From: a bacterium SCSIO 12741
GTDB lineage: Bacteria > Bacteroidota > Bacteroidia > Flavobacteriales_G > Salibacteraceae
Direction of reading: 5' to 3'
Assembly (NCBI GenBank): GCA_024398055.1
Contig: CP073749.1
Span: 2,170,594 to 2,234,593 of the forward strand
Length of the DNA stretch: 64,000 nucleotides
The position numbers and the translations under genes were made by a program. The notes under the pieces were generated by a model. That model ran no database searches, was not told where the DNA came from, and was given only the letters and a program-made list of their open reading frames with translations. Positions 50,614 through 60,188 of the stretch are shown here, one piece after another (positions within the stretch are counted from its first letter, which is position 1; each line of letters starts with the position of its first letter).

Positions 50614-51444
50614 TTGTTGAAAGTCCAAATTAAAGAATCTGATCATTTGTTGCCTCGGTTTTGGGTGGGGCTTTTCACCTTGGGATTTAGTTTACTACTT
50701 TTTGTGGAGCAGCCGGAGTTTTCCAATTTGCTATACGAATTGCCTGAATCCTGGGCAGAAGCAATTTTGGGAACACTCCTTCCTTCGGGTGCTGAACTCT
50801 ATGAATTTGATAAATGGGTGACCGTGGTTGTGATCCTATTGAATTTGCTCACCCTTATTCCCAAAGGCAAAAAATTGGACCGGGCATTTCTTTGGGTCGG
50901 TTGGGTAGGCGTATTTCTCTTCTACCTGGTAAAAGCGCAGAGTCTGAGTTACAATTTAGGGGTATGGATGGAAGGTTTACTGATGATTTCTTGTTTGCCT
51001 ATTGTTTGGTTAGCTTGGAGCAATCGCACGAAACTGGGACTCAAGGTGGGGTTGATTTTGGCCACATTAACCTTCGCTGGTCATGGACTTTTTGCTTTGA
51101 ATTGGTATCCCAGGCCAGGTATTTTCATTGATATGGTCATTCGGGCATTTCATTGCAGCGAAAGTTCGGCCGAACTTTTTTTAATGGTTATTGGAGTATT
51201 GGACTTGTCGCTGATATTTCTGGTTGCTTTTAAAAAGACTCGGAAATACGCTTTGTGGTATATGGTTATCTGGGGACTCCTTACCGCTTTGGCCAGACCC
51301 CTATTCAATTTTGACCCTCAATTCGCTTCGGCCACACTCGCCCAATGGATACCCGAAGCCCTGATCAGAGCACCGCACTTTTTAATACCACTTTGGCTTT
51401 TGAATTCTGATTCCGATGGTTATCGGAAGAATTTCGAATGTTGA
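50614..51444 (+). CDS. Integral membrane protein of unknown function
   Basis: A 276-residue protein with about seven or eight predicted helices (for example FWVGLFTLGFSLLLFV, VVVILLNLLTLI, LWVGWVGVFLFYLV, LLMISCLPIVWLAW, LFLMVIGVLDLSLIFLVAF, LWYMVIWGLLTALA). I do not recognise the family. No conserved catalytic motif stands out beyond AFHCSESSAELFL between helices. The start is unclear: the frame opens with two TTG codons at 50614 and 50617, and no ATG or ribosome-binding site is obvious. The gene is transcribed away from the phosphoesterase gene. Confidence 0.7.
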   Translation: MLKVQIKESDHLLPRFWVGLFTLGFSLLLFVEQPEFSNLLYELPESWAEAILGTLLPSGAELYEFDKWVTVVVILLNLLTLIPKGKKLDRAFLWVGWVGVFLFYLVKAQSLSYNLGVWMEGLLMISCLPIVWLAWSNRTKLGLKVGLILATLTFAGHGLFALNWYPRPGIFIDMVIRAFHCSESSAELFLMVIGVLDLSLIFLVAFKKTRKYALWYMVIWGLLTALARPLFNFDPQFASATLAQWIPEALIRAPHFLIPLWLLNSDSDGYRKNFEC

Positions 51445-51480
51445 ATTCTGAAATGGTGTTTCTCAATATTCCGAATTGAG

Positions 51481-51507
51481 AATTCAAGATTCAAGATTGG
51501 AGATTGA
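51481..51507. repeat. Short AAGATT-type iterative repeat
   Basis: A 27-base stretch with repeated CAAGATT / GGAGATT units between the membrane protein gene and pth. A similar stretch (TTGAAGATTG units) occurs at 63467-63499. It is low-complexity intergenic sequence and its role is unknown. Confidence 0.5.
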
Positions 51508-51513
51508 TCCTGT

Positions 51514-52077
51514 TCACTTGCCGTTGAACTCAGACATGGTTCGGTCAATTCCAATAGAAGCGAAGGAAGTAATGGCCTGGGAAGCCAATTCAATTCTTTC
51601 CTTCAGGGTTTTATTCTCCTCCTCTGTCCATTCACCCAATACATAATCCACTTGGCGTCCTTTGGCGAATTGGTTGCCTACACCGAATCGGAGTCTGGGA
51701 TATTGGGTCGTTTGAATCAGACTTTGGATGCTTTTAAGTCCGTTGTGTCCACCATCAGAGCCTTTGCCACGCATTCGGATGCGGCCAAAATCGATGGCGA
51801 GGTCATCAGTGACTACTAAGATTCTGTCAGCGGGGATTTTTTCCTTCTCCATCCAGTAGCGAACGGCTTTGCCACTCAGATTCATGAAGGTAGTTGGTTT
51901 GATTAAGACCAAGGTGCGTCCGCGGTGTTTTACTTCAGCGCGATCTGCATATCGGTCAGGGCTAAAAAAAGTATTGGACGCCCCAGCAAGAGCATCCAAT
52001 ACCTTAAAACCTATATTATGACGAGTATTTACATAGTCAGAACCGGGGTTGCCCAATCCTGCAATCAAATACTTCAT
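51514..52077 (-). CDS. pth: Peptidyl-tRNA hydrolase
   Basis: Recycles peptidyl-tRNA released from stalled ribosomes, in the cytosol. The length is 187 residues, as usual. Motifs are MKYLIAGLGNPGSDYVNTRHNIGFKVLD (catalytic His in TRHNIGF), LIKPTTFMNLSGKAV, VVTDDLAIDFGRIRMRGKGSDGGHNGLKSI and YPRLRFGVG. It is the third gene of the prs-rplY-pth set, 12 bases after rplY. Confidence 0.97.
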   Translation of the reverse strand: MKYLIAGLGNPGSDYVNTRHNIGFKVLDALAGASNTFFSPDRYADRAEVKHRGRTLVLIKPTTFMNLSGKAVRYWMEKEKIPADRILVVTDDLAIDFGRIRMRGKGSDGGHNGLKSIQSLIQTTQYPRLRFGVGNQFAKGRQVDYVLGEWTEEENKTLKERIELASQAITSFASIGIDRTMSEFNGK

Positions 52078-52089
52078 AGTAAGCTATTT

Positions 52090-52704
52090 TTATGCTTCAG
52101 CACCTTCAGCAGGAGCGGCAGCTTCAGCACCTTCTTCTTCGTCATCTCCAGTATCCACAGCACCACGAGCGGTTTTGATGAATACTACATAACTGTCTGC
52201 AGGATCTTTGAAAGTCAATCCATCAACAGCCAACTCAGAAACGCGCTTTCCTTGGTTGATACGCATTTTAGAAATGTCGATAGTGATGTAGTCAGGCATG
52301 TTTTCAACTTTACCTTGAACTGACACTTTACGACGGTTCAAACGAAGCTTACCACCATTCAATACACCAGGAGCAGTTCCTTCTAGTTGAACAGGAAGCG
52401 ACAAAGTCACTTCTTGACCTTCTTTAGGACAGAAGAAATCAGCGTGGATTACTTCATCCGTTACTGGGTGAAACTGAATATCTTTCAAAAAGACGTCAAG
52501 CTTTTGGTCGTCAATTGTCATGTTTACCACGTATACATTAGGAGTATAAACGAGGTTTTTGAATTGACGGGCATCAATGGCGAAGTGAATGGGCTCGTTA
52601 GCTCCATATACCACACAGGGTACCATTCCCTCTTTTCTCAGCTCCTTCGCGCTCTTGGATCCCGTCGCATTGCGGGCACTCCCGCTCATTGAAATAGATT
52701 TCAT
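52090..52704 (-). CDS. rplY: 50S ribosomal protein L25 (general stress protein Ctc form)
   Basis: A 5S rRNA-binding protein of the long L25/CTC form, 204 residues. The N-terminal RNA-binding domain has GSARNATGSKSAKELRKEGMVPCVVYG, and VNMTIDDQKLDVFLKDIQFHPVTDEVIHADFF precedes the C-terminal TL5-type domain. A low-complexity acidic and alanine-rich tail (DDEEEGAEAAAPAEGAEA) is typical of Bacteroidota versions. It lies 11 bases after prs and 12 before pth, in one operon. Confidence 0.96.
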   Translation of the reverse strand: MKSISMSGSARNATGSKSAKELRKEGMVPCVVYGANEPIHFAIDARQFKNLVYTPNVYVVNMTIDDQKLDVFLKDIQFHPVTDEVIHADFFCPKEGQEVTLSLPVQLEGTAPGVLNGGKLRLNRRKVSVQGKVENMPDYITIDISKMRINQGKRVSELAVDGLTFKDPADSYVVFIKTARGAVDTGDDEEEGAEAAAPAEGAEA

Positions 52705-52715
52705 TTTGCTTTTGT

Positions 52716-53648
52716 TTAAATCAAAAAATGAGAACTAATAGACTTTTTATGGATCACGTTATCGATCACATCCCTGAATAGATCGGCTACCGAAAGTACT
52801 TTGATTTTCGGGTGATCTTGTTTCAGTGGAATCGTATCGGTAACGATCAATTCTTCTAAACTTGAATTACTCAACCGCTCGTAAGCAGGGCCGGAAAGCA
52901 CCGGGTGAGTAATTACGGCTCTAACGGAATTAGCTCCGTGATCGAGCATCATGTCAGCTGCCTTGGTCAAGGTTCCTGCCGTATCGATGATGTCATCCAC
53001 CAATACAACATCTTTTCCTTTCACATCACCAATCACAGTCATGTCGGCAACTTCGTTGGCTTTCTTACGCTGCTTGTAGCAAATGGCCAAGCCACAGTCC
53101 AAGAACTTGGCGTAAGAGTTAGCCCGTTTGGTTCCTCCTGTATCTGGTGCCGCCATAATCAAGTTAGGTAGATTAAGCGATCTCAAATAAGGAAGGAAAA
53201 TAGATGAAGCATACAAGTGATCAACAGGTACTTCAAAGAAGCCTTGAATTTGATCAGCGTGTAAGTCCATGGTCATAATTCGGGTGATCCCCGCTGCAGA
53301 AAGCATATTGGTTACTAACTTGGAACCAATGGCTACTCTTGGTTTGTCCTTTCTGTCCTGACGTGCAAATCCCAAATAAGGAACTACGGCAACAATTTCC
53401 TTTGCCGATGCGCGCTTGGCAGCATCCACCATCAGGAGAAGCTCCATTAGGTTGTCAGTAGGTGGGAAAGTAGACTGAATAATAAATACAGTATCGCCCC
53501 GAACAGTCTCTTCGTAAAAGGGAGAAAATTCCCCATCCGAAAAGTGCTGAACAGTTACTTTACCCAATTCAACTCCGTAGGCAGAAGCAATCTTCTCGCC
53601 TAAACTGCGTGAAGCAGTACCTGAAAATATTTTTACATGCGACGGCAT
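52716..53648 (-). CDS. prs: Ribose-phosphate pyrophosphokinase (PRPP synthase)
   Basis: Makes PRPP from ribose 5-phosphate and ATP for nucleotide, His and Trp synthesis. From the ATG at 53648 it has 310 residues. The open frame also allows a TTG at 53657, which I consider less likely. Landmarks are FSGTASRSLGEKIA, QHFSDGEFSPF, PYLGFARQDRKDKPR, MTMDLHADQIQGFF, AAPDTGGTKRA and the PRPP-binding loop VVLVDDIIDTAGTL. A GGAGGG sits directly before the ATG. The gene heads prs-rplY-pth and has a -7 box at 53669-53676. Confidence 0.97.
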   Translation of the reverse strand: MPSHVKIFSGTASRSLGEKIASAYGVELGKVTVQHFSDGEFSPFYEETVRGDTVFIIQSTFPPTDNLMELLLMVDAAKRASAKEIVAVVPYLGFARQDRKDKPRVAIGSKLVTNMLSAAGITRIMTMDLHADQIQGFFEVPVDHLYASSIFLPYLRSLNLPNLIMAAPDTGGTKRANSYAKFLDCGLAICYKQRKKANEVADMTVIGDVKGKDVVLVDDIIDTAGTLTKAADMMLDHGANSVRAVITHPVLSGPAYERLSNSSLEELIVTDTIPLKQDHPKIKVLSVADLFRDVIDNVIHKKSISSHFLI

Positions 53649-53668
53649 ACCCTCCAAAAAATGGGGTG

Positions 53669-53676
53669 CAAATTTA
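53669..53676 (-). promoter_or_regulatory. -7 promoter box TAAATTTG of the prs-rplY-pth operon
   Basis: A perfect TAnnTTTG match read on the minus strand, 20 bases before the prs ATG. No clear -33 TTG at normal spacing. Confidence 0.4.
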
Positions 53677-53833
53677 ATTAAATAATCTATTAAAAGCCAA
53701 ATAATTGGATTATGATTCCAGGGTGTCTCAAAATTCGACTTTTTGGCGGCAAGTTTATGGAAATCATGGTCTTAGTAGAGCGGCGAATCACGTGGGCATA
53801 AAATTACTATTTTTACAGCCGTAACTGACGTCG

Positions 53834-54805
53834 ATGCAGAAGATGAAGATTCGTGTTTCAGGGATACTATTATTGACGGTATTAGCGCTGCTTGGTTGTA
53901 AGCAAAAGCCACCCCTGGTCACTTTTGAGTATGAAACCCGTAATGGGGGAATTGTTGTATTTACCAATACCACTGCCGGAATTGTAGATGAGTTGGAGTG
54001 GGATTTTGATGATGGTACCGAGAATTCGAAGGAAACTAATCCGATTCACCGGTATGTTAAAGCAGGTAAATACGAAGTGATATTAACCGCTCAAAATGCA
54101 GGTGGAGCATCTACGCATTCCGAAATCATTGAAGTGGTTGCAGGAACCCAAGAAAATTTGGATGATCATCCACAGTTCTCCGATGCTCATGGTTACTACT
54201 ACGCTCGTAATACCTTGGAATATTTACCATCAATTCCAACCGTATATACCAATATTAGAGGTAGTGCTTTAGCGGCCCTTTATGATTCTTCCAACTTTTT
54301 GGTAGAAGTAGGTATTGTTTCTTGCAATGCTAAGGAGCTTGAACTTAACCCTGATAACAGTTATTCCTATCATTCAGAAGATTCATCCTGGTACTTCTAT
54401 AATGGAGAGGTATTATGGAGGTCAGACGGTGGTAATGGTTATCCAGCCGTGGTAGAAAATCTTCCGGGAAGCTTTCCTGAACTTCAAGGAATCGTGCCTT
54501 CGGGTGACCTTACTTTAGGTAAAGACTCCACTTATATCCTCAAAACAGCTAAGCAGATTAATCCAGCGGATTCGGTGCTTTGGCTAATTCAGGATTTGAA
54601 CGGAAATAATATTGCTTCCAAAACTACCCCGGGTGGAGTAGCCGGTGTGGTGTTTGATTGGGAGGATGGTATCATGAATATCAGGCAGAGAGGAACCTAT
54701 ATAACCAAAGTGGTAGCCTATTCGTATATCCGAAATGTATACAACTTTAAGGTGGTCTATTTTACCAAAGAATCTTTTACCGAAGGTGAGTTTAAGGTTA
54801 TATAG
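53834..54805 (+). CDS. PKD-domain lipoprotein
   Basis: A lipoprotein of 323 residues, or 320 from the second Met. The signal is MKIRVSGILLLTVLALLGCKQ with lipobox ALLGC. A PKD domain at about residues 30-105 has the hallmark WDFDDGTENSKETNPIHRY, GKYEVILTAQN. The rest (about 110-323) is a beta-rich region I do not recognise, with WLIQDLNGNNIAS and a C-terminal VVYFTKESFTEGEF. It probably sits on the outer membrane and may bind protein or glycan. It is a single-gene unit between the prs operon (divergent) and gdhA. Confidence 0.82.
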   Translation: MQKMKIRVSGILLLTVLALLGCKQKPPLVTFEYETRNGGIVVFTNTTAGIVDELEWDFDDGTENSKETNPIHRYVKAGKYEVILTAQNAGGASTHSEIIEVVAGTQENLDDHPQFSDAHGYYYARNTLEYLPSIPTVYTNIRGSALAALYDSSNFLVEVGIVSCNAKELELNPDNSYSYHSEDSSWYFYNGEVLWRSDGGNGYPAVVENLPGSFPELQGIVPSGDLTLGKDSTYILKTAKQINPADSVLWLIQDLNGNNIASKTTPGGVAGVVFDWEDGIMNIRQRGTYITKVVAYSYIRNVYNFKVVYFTKESFTEGEFKVI

Positions 54806-54869
54806 TAAGCTCCTGAAAACGAACTCGAACGACTTTTAATCATGCGGTGTTTACGATAGGTAAATTGTC

Positions 54870-54877
54870 TATTTTTG
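54870..54877 (+). promoter_or_regulatory. -7 promoter box TATTTTTG of gdhA
   Basis: A perfect TAnnTTTG match about 30 bases before the gdhA ATG, in a T-rich leader. The corresponding -33 position reads TTTA, not TTG. Confidence 0.4.
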
Positions 54878-54898
54878 CGCCGCTTTTTTTATAATTAA

Positions 54899-56263
<1,365 letters not shown>

Positions 56264-56290
56264 TAGGATATACTTTAACCTATATATTGG

Positions 56291-56326
56291 AAAGCCCTAT
56301 AGCATTATGCTGTAGGGCTTTTTTTA
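56291..56326 (+). terminator. Rho-independent terminator of gdhA
   Basis: The stem AAAGCCCTA / TAGGGCTTT with a short loop and a T run, 27 bases after the gdhA stop. Confidence 0.85.
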
Positions 56327-56350
56327 TTCCCTTTAACCTCATCTCCACCT

Positions 56351-56429
56351 CATCCGGATTTGCAATCCGGATGTTGGAGCTGCGGATTTGAAATCCGCGA
56401 CTCTTCCTTTCGGATTGCAAATCCGAAAG
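56351..56429. repeat. Cluster of three REP-like palindromes with GGATTTGCAATCC-type core
   Basis: There are three imperfectly related palindromes in 79 bases. 56351-56373 has 10-bp arms CATCCGGATT/AATCCGGATG around TGC. 56382-56398 has 7-bp arms GCGGATT/AATCCGC around TGA. 56407-56429 has 10-bp arms CTTTCGGATT/AATCCGAAAG around GCA. All share a GGATT-AATCC core but have different outer arms, so each stem is separately maintained. They lie between the gdhA terminator and the kbl promoter. They resemble dispersed palindromic repeats of other bacterial genomes; I saw no other copy in this window. Confidence 0.8.
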
Positions 56430-56489
56430 AGGTGCATTATTCTCTAAAACTTACCTCCACCAACCAGCCCTGCAATATCCCTGAAAATT

Positions 56490-56497
56490 TATCTTTG
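56490..56497 (+). promoter_or_regulatory. -7 promoter box TATCTTTG of kbl
   Basis: A perfect TAnnTTTG match 23 bases before the kbl ATG. No -33 TTG at normal spacing. Confidence 0.45.
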
Positions 56498-56520
56498 ATT
56501 CCTCATTTAAAACAACTGCT

Positions 56521-57708
56521 ATGTACGGATCGATGAAAGACTTTTTGAGTAAGGAGCTTGCGGAAATTGAAAAAGCCGGATTGTTTAAACACGAGCGGAT
56601 CATAACTACCCCTCAGGATGCTGTTATTAAAGTATCTACCGGAGAAGAGGTGTTGAATTTCTGTTCAAACAATTACCTGGGCCTTTCCTCGCATCCCCAA
56701 GTTTTGGAAGCAGCCAAAAACGCTCTGGATACGCATGGGTATGGAATGTCATCTGTACGTTTCATTTGCGGTACTCAGGATATTCATAAGCAGTTGGAGG
56801 AGAAGATCTCCAATTTCCTGGGACAAGAGGATACCATTCTTTATGCGGCTTGTTTCGATGCCAATGGCGGTGTTTTTGAGCCCCTCTTGACAGCTGAAGA
56901 TGCAATCATTTCTGATTCCTTGAATCACGCTTCCATCATCGATGGTGTTCGTTTGTGTAAGGCACAACGCTTCCGTTATAGCAACAACGATATGGCCGAT
57001 TTAGAAGCTCAGCTTCAAAAGGCTGCCGGAGCCCGTTTCAAGGTGATCGTTACAGACGGTGTTTTCTCCATGGACGGATATGTAGCCCAATTGGATAAAA
57101 TCTGCGATTTGGCTGAGCAATACGATGCTTTGGTCATGGTGGATGAGAGTCACGCTACCGGATTTATTGGAAAAACAGGTCGAGGTACGATCGAGTTGAA
57201 AAATGTGATGGATCGGGTAGACATCGTTACCAGTACTTTAGGTAAGGCCCTTGGTGGTGCCATGGGTGGATTTACTTCTGGTAAAAAAGAAATTATCGAA
57301 ATGCTACGTCAGCGTTCTCGCCCTTATTTGTTTTCAAACTCCTTGGCGCCTTCCATCGTTGGAGCGGCTTCTGCGGTATTCGACATTCTGAGCGAAACCA
57401 CTGAGCTAAGAGATAAGTTGGAATCTAACATCAACTACTTCAAGGAAAACATTCGTTCAGCAGGATTTGATATTAAAGATGGAGATAGCGCCATTGTACC
57501 CATTATGCTTTACGATGCGGCTCTGTCACAGCAATTTGCCAATAAGTTGTTGGATGAAGGGATTTATGTGATCGGATTTTTCTATCCCGTGGTGCCTAAG
57601 GAACAAGCTCGTATTCGGGTTCAGCTTTCGGCAGCTCACGAAAAGGAGCATTTGGACAAAGCGATTGCAGCATTCACCAAGATAGGTAAGGAGTTGGGAG
57701 TTATATAA
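56521..57708 (+). CDS. kbl: Glycine C-acetyltransferase (2-amino-3-ketobutyrate CoA ligase)
   Basis: PLP-dependent alpha-oxoamine synthase family enzyme of 395 residues. It cleaves 2-amino-3-oxobutyrate with CoA to glycine and acetyl-CoA in threonine breakdown. Motifs are [81 protein letters not shown] and the PLP lysine K242 ([15 protein letters not shown]). The FICGTQ and DGVFSMDG sequences favour Kbl over the related BioF or serine palmitoyltransferase. No threonine dehydrogenase is adjacent. The next gene follows after 4 bases. Confidence 0.92.
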   Translation: MYGSMKDFLSKELAEIEKAGLFKHERIITTPQDAVIKVSTGEEVLNFCSNNYLGLSSHPQVLEAAKNALDTHGYGMSSVRFICGTQDIHKQLEEKISNFLGQEDTILYAACFDANGGVFEPLLTAEDAIISDSLNHASIIDGVRLCKAQRFRYSNNDMADLEAQLQKAAGARFKVIVTDGVFSMDGYVAQLDKICDLAEQYDALVMVDESHATGFIGKTGRGTIELKNVMDRVDIVTSTLGKALGGAMGGFTSGKKEIIEMLRQRSRPYLFSNSLAPSIVGAASAVFDILSETTELRDKLESNINYFKENIRSAGFDIKDGDSAIVPIMLYDAALSQQFANKLLDEGIYVIGFFYPVVPKEQARIRVQLSAAHEKEHLDKAIAAFTKIGKELGVI

Positions 57709-57712
57709 TCCC

Positions 57713-59311
57713 ATGAAAAAACCAACGACAAACCGACTCCTACCGGTTGCCCTGTTTCTTGTACTAACCGGATTGATATGGCCATGGTCATCCAAGGCTG
57801 GTGATGAACTTTTGGTGGAGTTTGAAGAACTTACCTTCAATTCCATCGGAGAAAAGAACGTGTTTACCCGCATCGATAACGATGAGGAAGTAGACTGGCT
57901 GGAAGTGTTTGTTTATGCCACCCGATCGAGTAGTAAAGGGGTTTACCTTGAAATCAAAAGGGAGGTACGTGATCATCTGGCCACCTTGGAGTCTCGCCAC
58001 AAGCTTTCCAAGAAGAAGCCGGCTAAGAAGGTGGCTACGGTGTATGATTACGTCAACGACAATTTGTTATCGAAGTACGAATTGCACAATGAGTTTACCG
58101 AAATCTTTGGCGAGGGAAAATTCAATTGTGTTTCAGGTACTGCTTTATATGCGATTCTATTTGAACGATTAGGAATGAAAACCTCCATTCTGGAACAACC
58201 TAATCATGTTTACCTAATCGTACTTCCAGAAACGGAGGCTATCGAAGTAGAATCCACCAATCGACTTTCTGGATTGTCTTATTACGATCAGCAAGACGTT
58301 GCCGCATTTGTAGAGAACCTTGTTAAGTTTAAGTATGAGCCGGAAGAATCGCTTGAAACGGAATCTTATAATGAGCTTTTTGAGCGATACTATTTCCGCG
58401 ATAAGGGAATCACCATTCAGGAACTGGCGGGCATACAGTATGGTAATGTAGCCAACTACAACTACCGCAAAGGAGATTTTAAGGAAGCATTGAACTACTA
58501 CCGGAAAGCCTGGTACCTGTACCCAAGTTTTCGTTTTCAGGTGATGATTTACGATTGCCTGGCCAAACAGGTAAAACCCGAACGATACAAAAAAGGAAGC
58601 AAGCGATACCTCAACGATTTGGTTACCCTGGCCAACCATGGCCCTAAAGACAGCGAGGTATATCTGGAATACGTTTATACCCATCTGGGTGATCAGCTGA
58701 CCATTGAAGAAACCCGTATGGAGGAATTCGATACCCTTTCTCAAAATCTTCTGAGAAGATTAACCGACTTGGAAATGGTAGAAAGTACCACCTTTTTCTA
58801 CTACCTCTTCAAAGCGAACTATGCCTTAGAAGATCTATCCTATTCCCCTGAGATTGAACAGATGGTTTACGATGCCTACAAAATGAGGCCGGAAAATCGA
58901 TTTGTTCAAGACTTGGCCTTTAACTTAGTGGTACAGCAAATTACCGATGCTCGCCGGGCAGATAGCGCTCTGGCCATTGTGGAAAGAGCTAACGAGCATT
59001 TTTCGCACTTTGAGGAAAGTAACCGGTATCAGATCCTGGAGTGTGGGGTAATGCTTTTTGTGGCCTTGGAACACTATCGTTACCAAAAAGGATCTTTGGG
59101 CGAGGAGTATTTGAAAAAATTTGAAGCTTATCCCGAAAGTGTGCTGAAGGAAATTAATGGCGAGTTGATCGATGAAACCTATGGTGAAGCGGCTTCTTAC
59201 TATTTCAAGCGGGGGCAAAAAACGCGATCCAGGCAAGTTGTAGAAAGGGGGTTAAAGGTAAACCCCGACAGCTATGAGCTTAAGACGCGGTTACGAATGC
59301 TTAGTTATTGA
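57713..59311 (+). CDS. Secreted transglutaminase-like protein with TPR-type C-terminus
   Basis: A 532-residue protein with an N-terminal signal or anchor helix (LLPVALFLVLTGLIWPW). A transglutaminase-like region lies at about 100-180. It has the catalytic Cys in GKFNCVSGTALYAILFERLG and the His in QPNHVYLIV, then an acidic residue in IEVESTN. The second half (about 230-532) is helical with TPR-like pairs (NYRKGDFKEALNYYRKAWYLYPS). The peptidase-like core may cleave or cross-link proteins, or may be inactive as an enzyme. It is likely co-transcribed with kbl (4-base gap) and overlaps the convergent lipoprotein gene by 11 bases. Confidence 0.82.
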   Translation: MKKPTTNRLLPVALFLVLTGLIWPWSSKAGDELLVEFEELTFNSIGEKNVFTRIDNDEEVDWLEVFVYATRSSSKGVYLEIKREVRDHLATLESRHKLSKKKPAKKVATVYDYVNDNLLSKYELHNEFTEIFGEGKFNCVSGTALYAILFERLGMKTSILEQPNHVYLIVLPETEAIEVESTNRLSGLSYYDQQDVAAFVENLVKFKYEPEESLETESYNELFERYYFRDKGITIQELAGIQYGNVANYNYRKGDFKEALNYYRKAWYLYPSFRFQVMIYDCLAKQVKPERYKKGSKRYLNDLVTLANHGPKDSEVYLEYVYTHLGDQLTIEETRMEEFDTLSQNLLRRLTDLEMVESTTFFYYLFKANYALEDLSYSPEIEQMVYDAYKMRPENRFVQDLAFNLVVQQITDARRADSALAIVERANEHFSHFEESNRYQILECGVMLFVALEHYRYQKGSLGEEYLKKFEAYPESVLKEINGELIDETYGEAASYYFKRGQKTRSRQVVERGLKVNPDSYELKTRLRMLSY

Positions 59312-60023
59312 CGGCTAAGTTGTACTCCTTTTCCAGTACGTAATAGTTTCGCGATCGGGTTTTTACTTTGACCACTACCTGCATCGTTTCCATCAGAAAG
59401 CCGCCCCGGGGAACAAACCGTTCAAATTTGGCCTTCTTTGAGCCCAGCCATTGGTCTTCATAGTTTTCCGTAAGAAACCCATCCTCGTCCAAAAAACCAC
59501 GGTAAAAATCCATGTCCTTAAACTTCTTGTCCAGTTTGAAAGTAACGAGAACCTGACCATCTAATGCGGCCGTATTATCCTCTTCTACCACAATCTTTGG
59601 AATTTTCTTTTTCAGCTTGCCCTCCCGGGTATACTCTTTCAATCCTTTTCCGGGTCGACCTTGCTTCCAGGGCATTTCTGATAGGAGAGCTCCGGTTTCG
59701 TAATACTTCCTTTCAATGCCGTGCATCACTCCTTCCAGGTACTCAACTTCTTGATACACCTTGCCATTTTCATAATAATGGCGGAACGGCCCTTCTTTTA
59801 CATTGTTTTTGTAGTTGTATTCAACCTTCACCTTTCCGTCTGGGTAAAAGTTTTGAGCAAGTCCATGTCGCTTACCATCCTTGTAGTTTACCTTGGAGTA
59901 GAGCTTCCCTTCTCTAAAGGTTTCATACACCCCGTTACGTGGTTTTTTGCTCTTTTCAGGTTTGCCTTGTTCCTCGCAGGATAGCAGGAAAAGGGGAATA
60001 ATAATCCATAAGAGGTGTTTCAT
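59301..60023 (-). CDS. MORN-repeat (YwqK-like) lipoprotein
   Basis: A 240-residue lipoprotein with signal MKHLLWIIIPLFLLSCEEQ (lipobox LLSC). Residues 30-130 hold about five MORN-type repeats (GVYETFREGKLYSKVNYKDGKRHG; DGKVKVEYNYKNNVKEGPFRHYYENGKVYQEVEYLEG), the pattern of YwqK-type proteins. Related repeats appear in antitoxins of polymorphic toxin systems, but no toxin gene is next to this one, so I do not claim that role. The C-terminal 80 residues are not recognised. It ends 11 bases inside the convergent transglutaminase-like gene. Confidence 0.85.
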   Translation of the reverse strand: MKHLLWIIIPLFLLSCEEQGKPEKSKKPRNGVYETFREGKLYSKVNYKDGKRHGLAQNFYPDGKVKVEYNYKNNVKEGPFRHYYENGKVYQEVEYLEGVMHGIERKYYETGALLSEMPWKQGRPGKGLKEYTREGKLKKKIPKIVVEEDNTAALDGQVLVTFKLDKKFKDMDFYRGFLDEDGFLTENYEDQWLGSKKAKFERFVPRGGFLMETMQVVVKVKTRSRNYYVLEKEYNLAVNN

Positions 60024-60144
60024 GGCGACGTATTTGGTAGTTAAGTCAAATGTAGGAAATCCAGCTTGAGCGCGCTCGTGGGGATGAGTTAAGAAGAATT
60101 GAATAGGCTGTAATTAGCTGTGTAATATGAGGTTAGCTTTTTGC

Positions 60145-60152
60145 TATATTTG
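60145..60152 (+). promoter_or_regulatory. -7 promoter box TATATTTG
   Basis: A perfect TAnnTTTG match 36 bases before the ATG at 60189. It lies downstream of the TTG at 60141, so it argues against that codon as the start. Confidence 0.4.
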
Positions 60153-60188
60153 GTAGAACTATCGGATATTTCTCAAATTCTGTTTGCT

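Noticed and set aside
59301-60023. MORN-repeat lipoprotein as the antitoxin of a polymorphic toxin system.
   Set aside because: No toxin or immunity-type gene is adjacent, and such repeats are common in unrelated lipoproteins.
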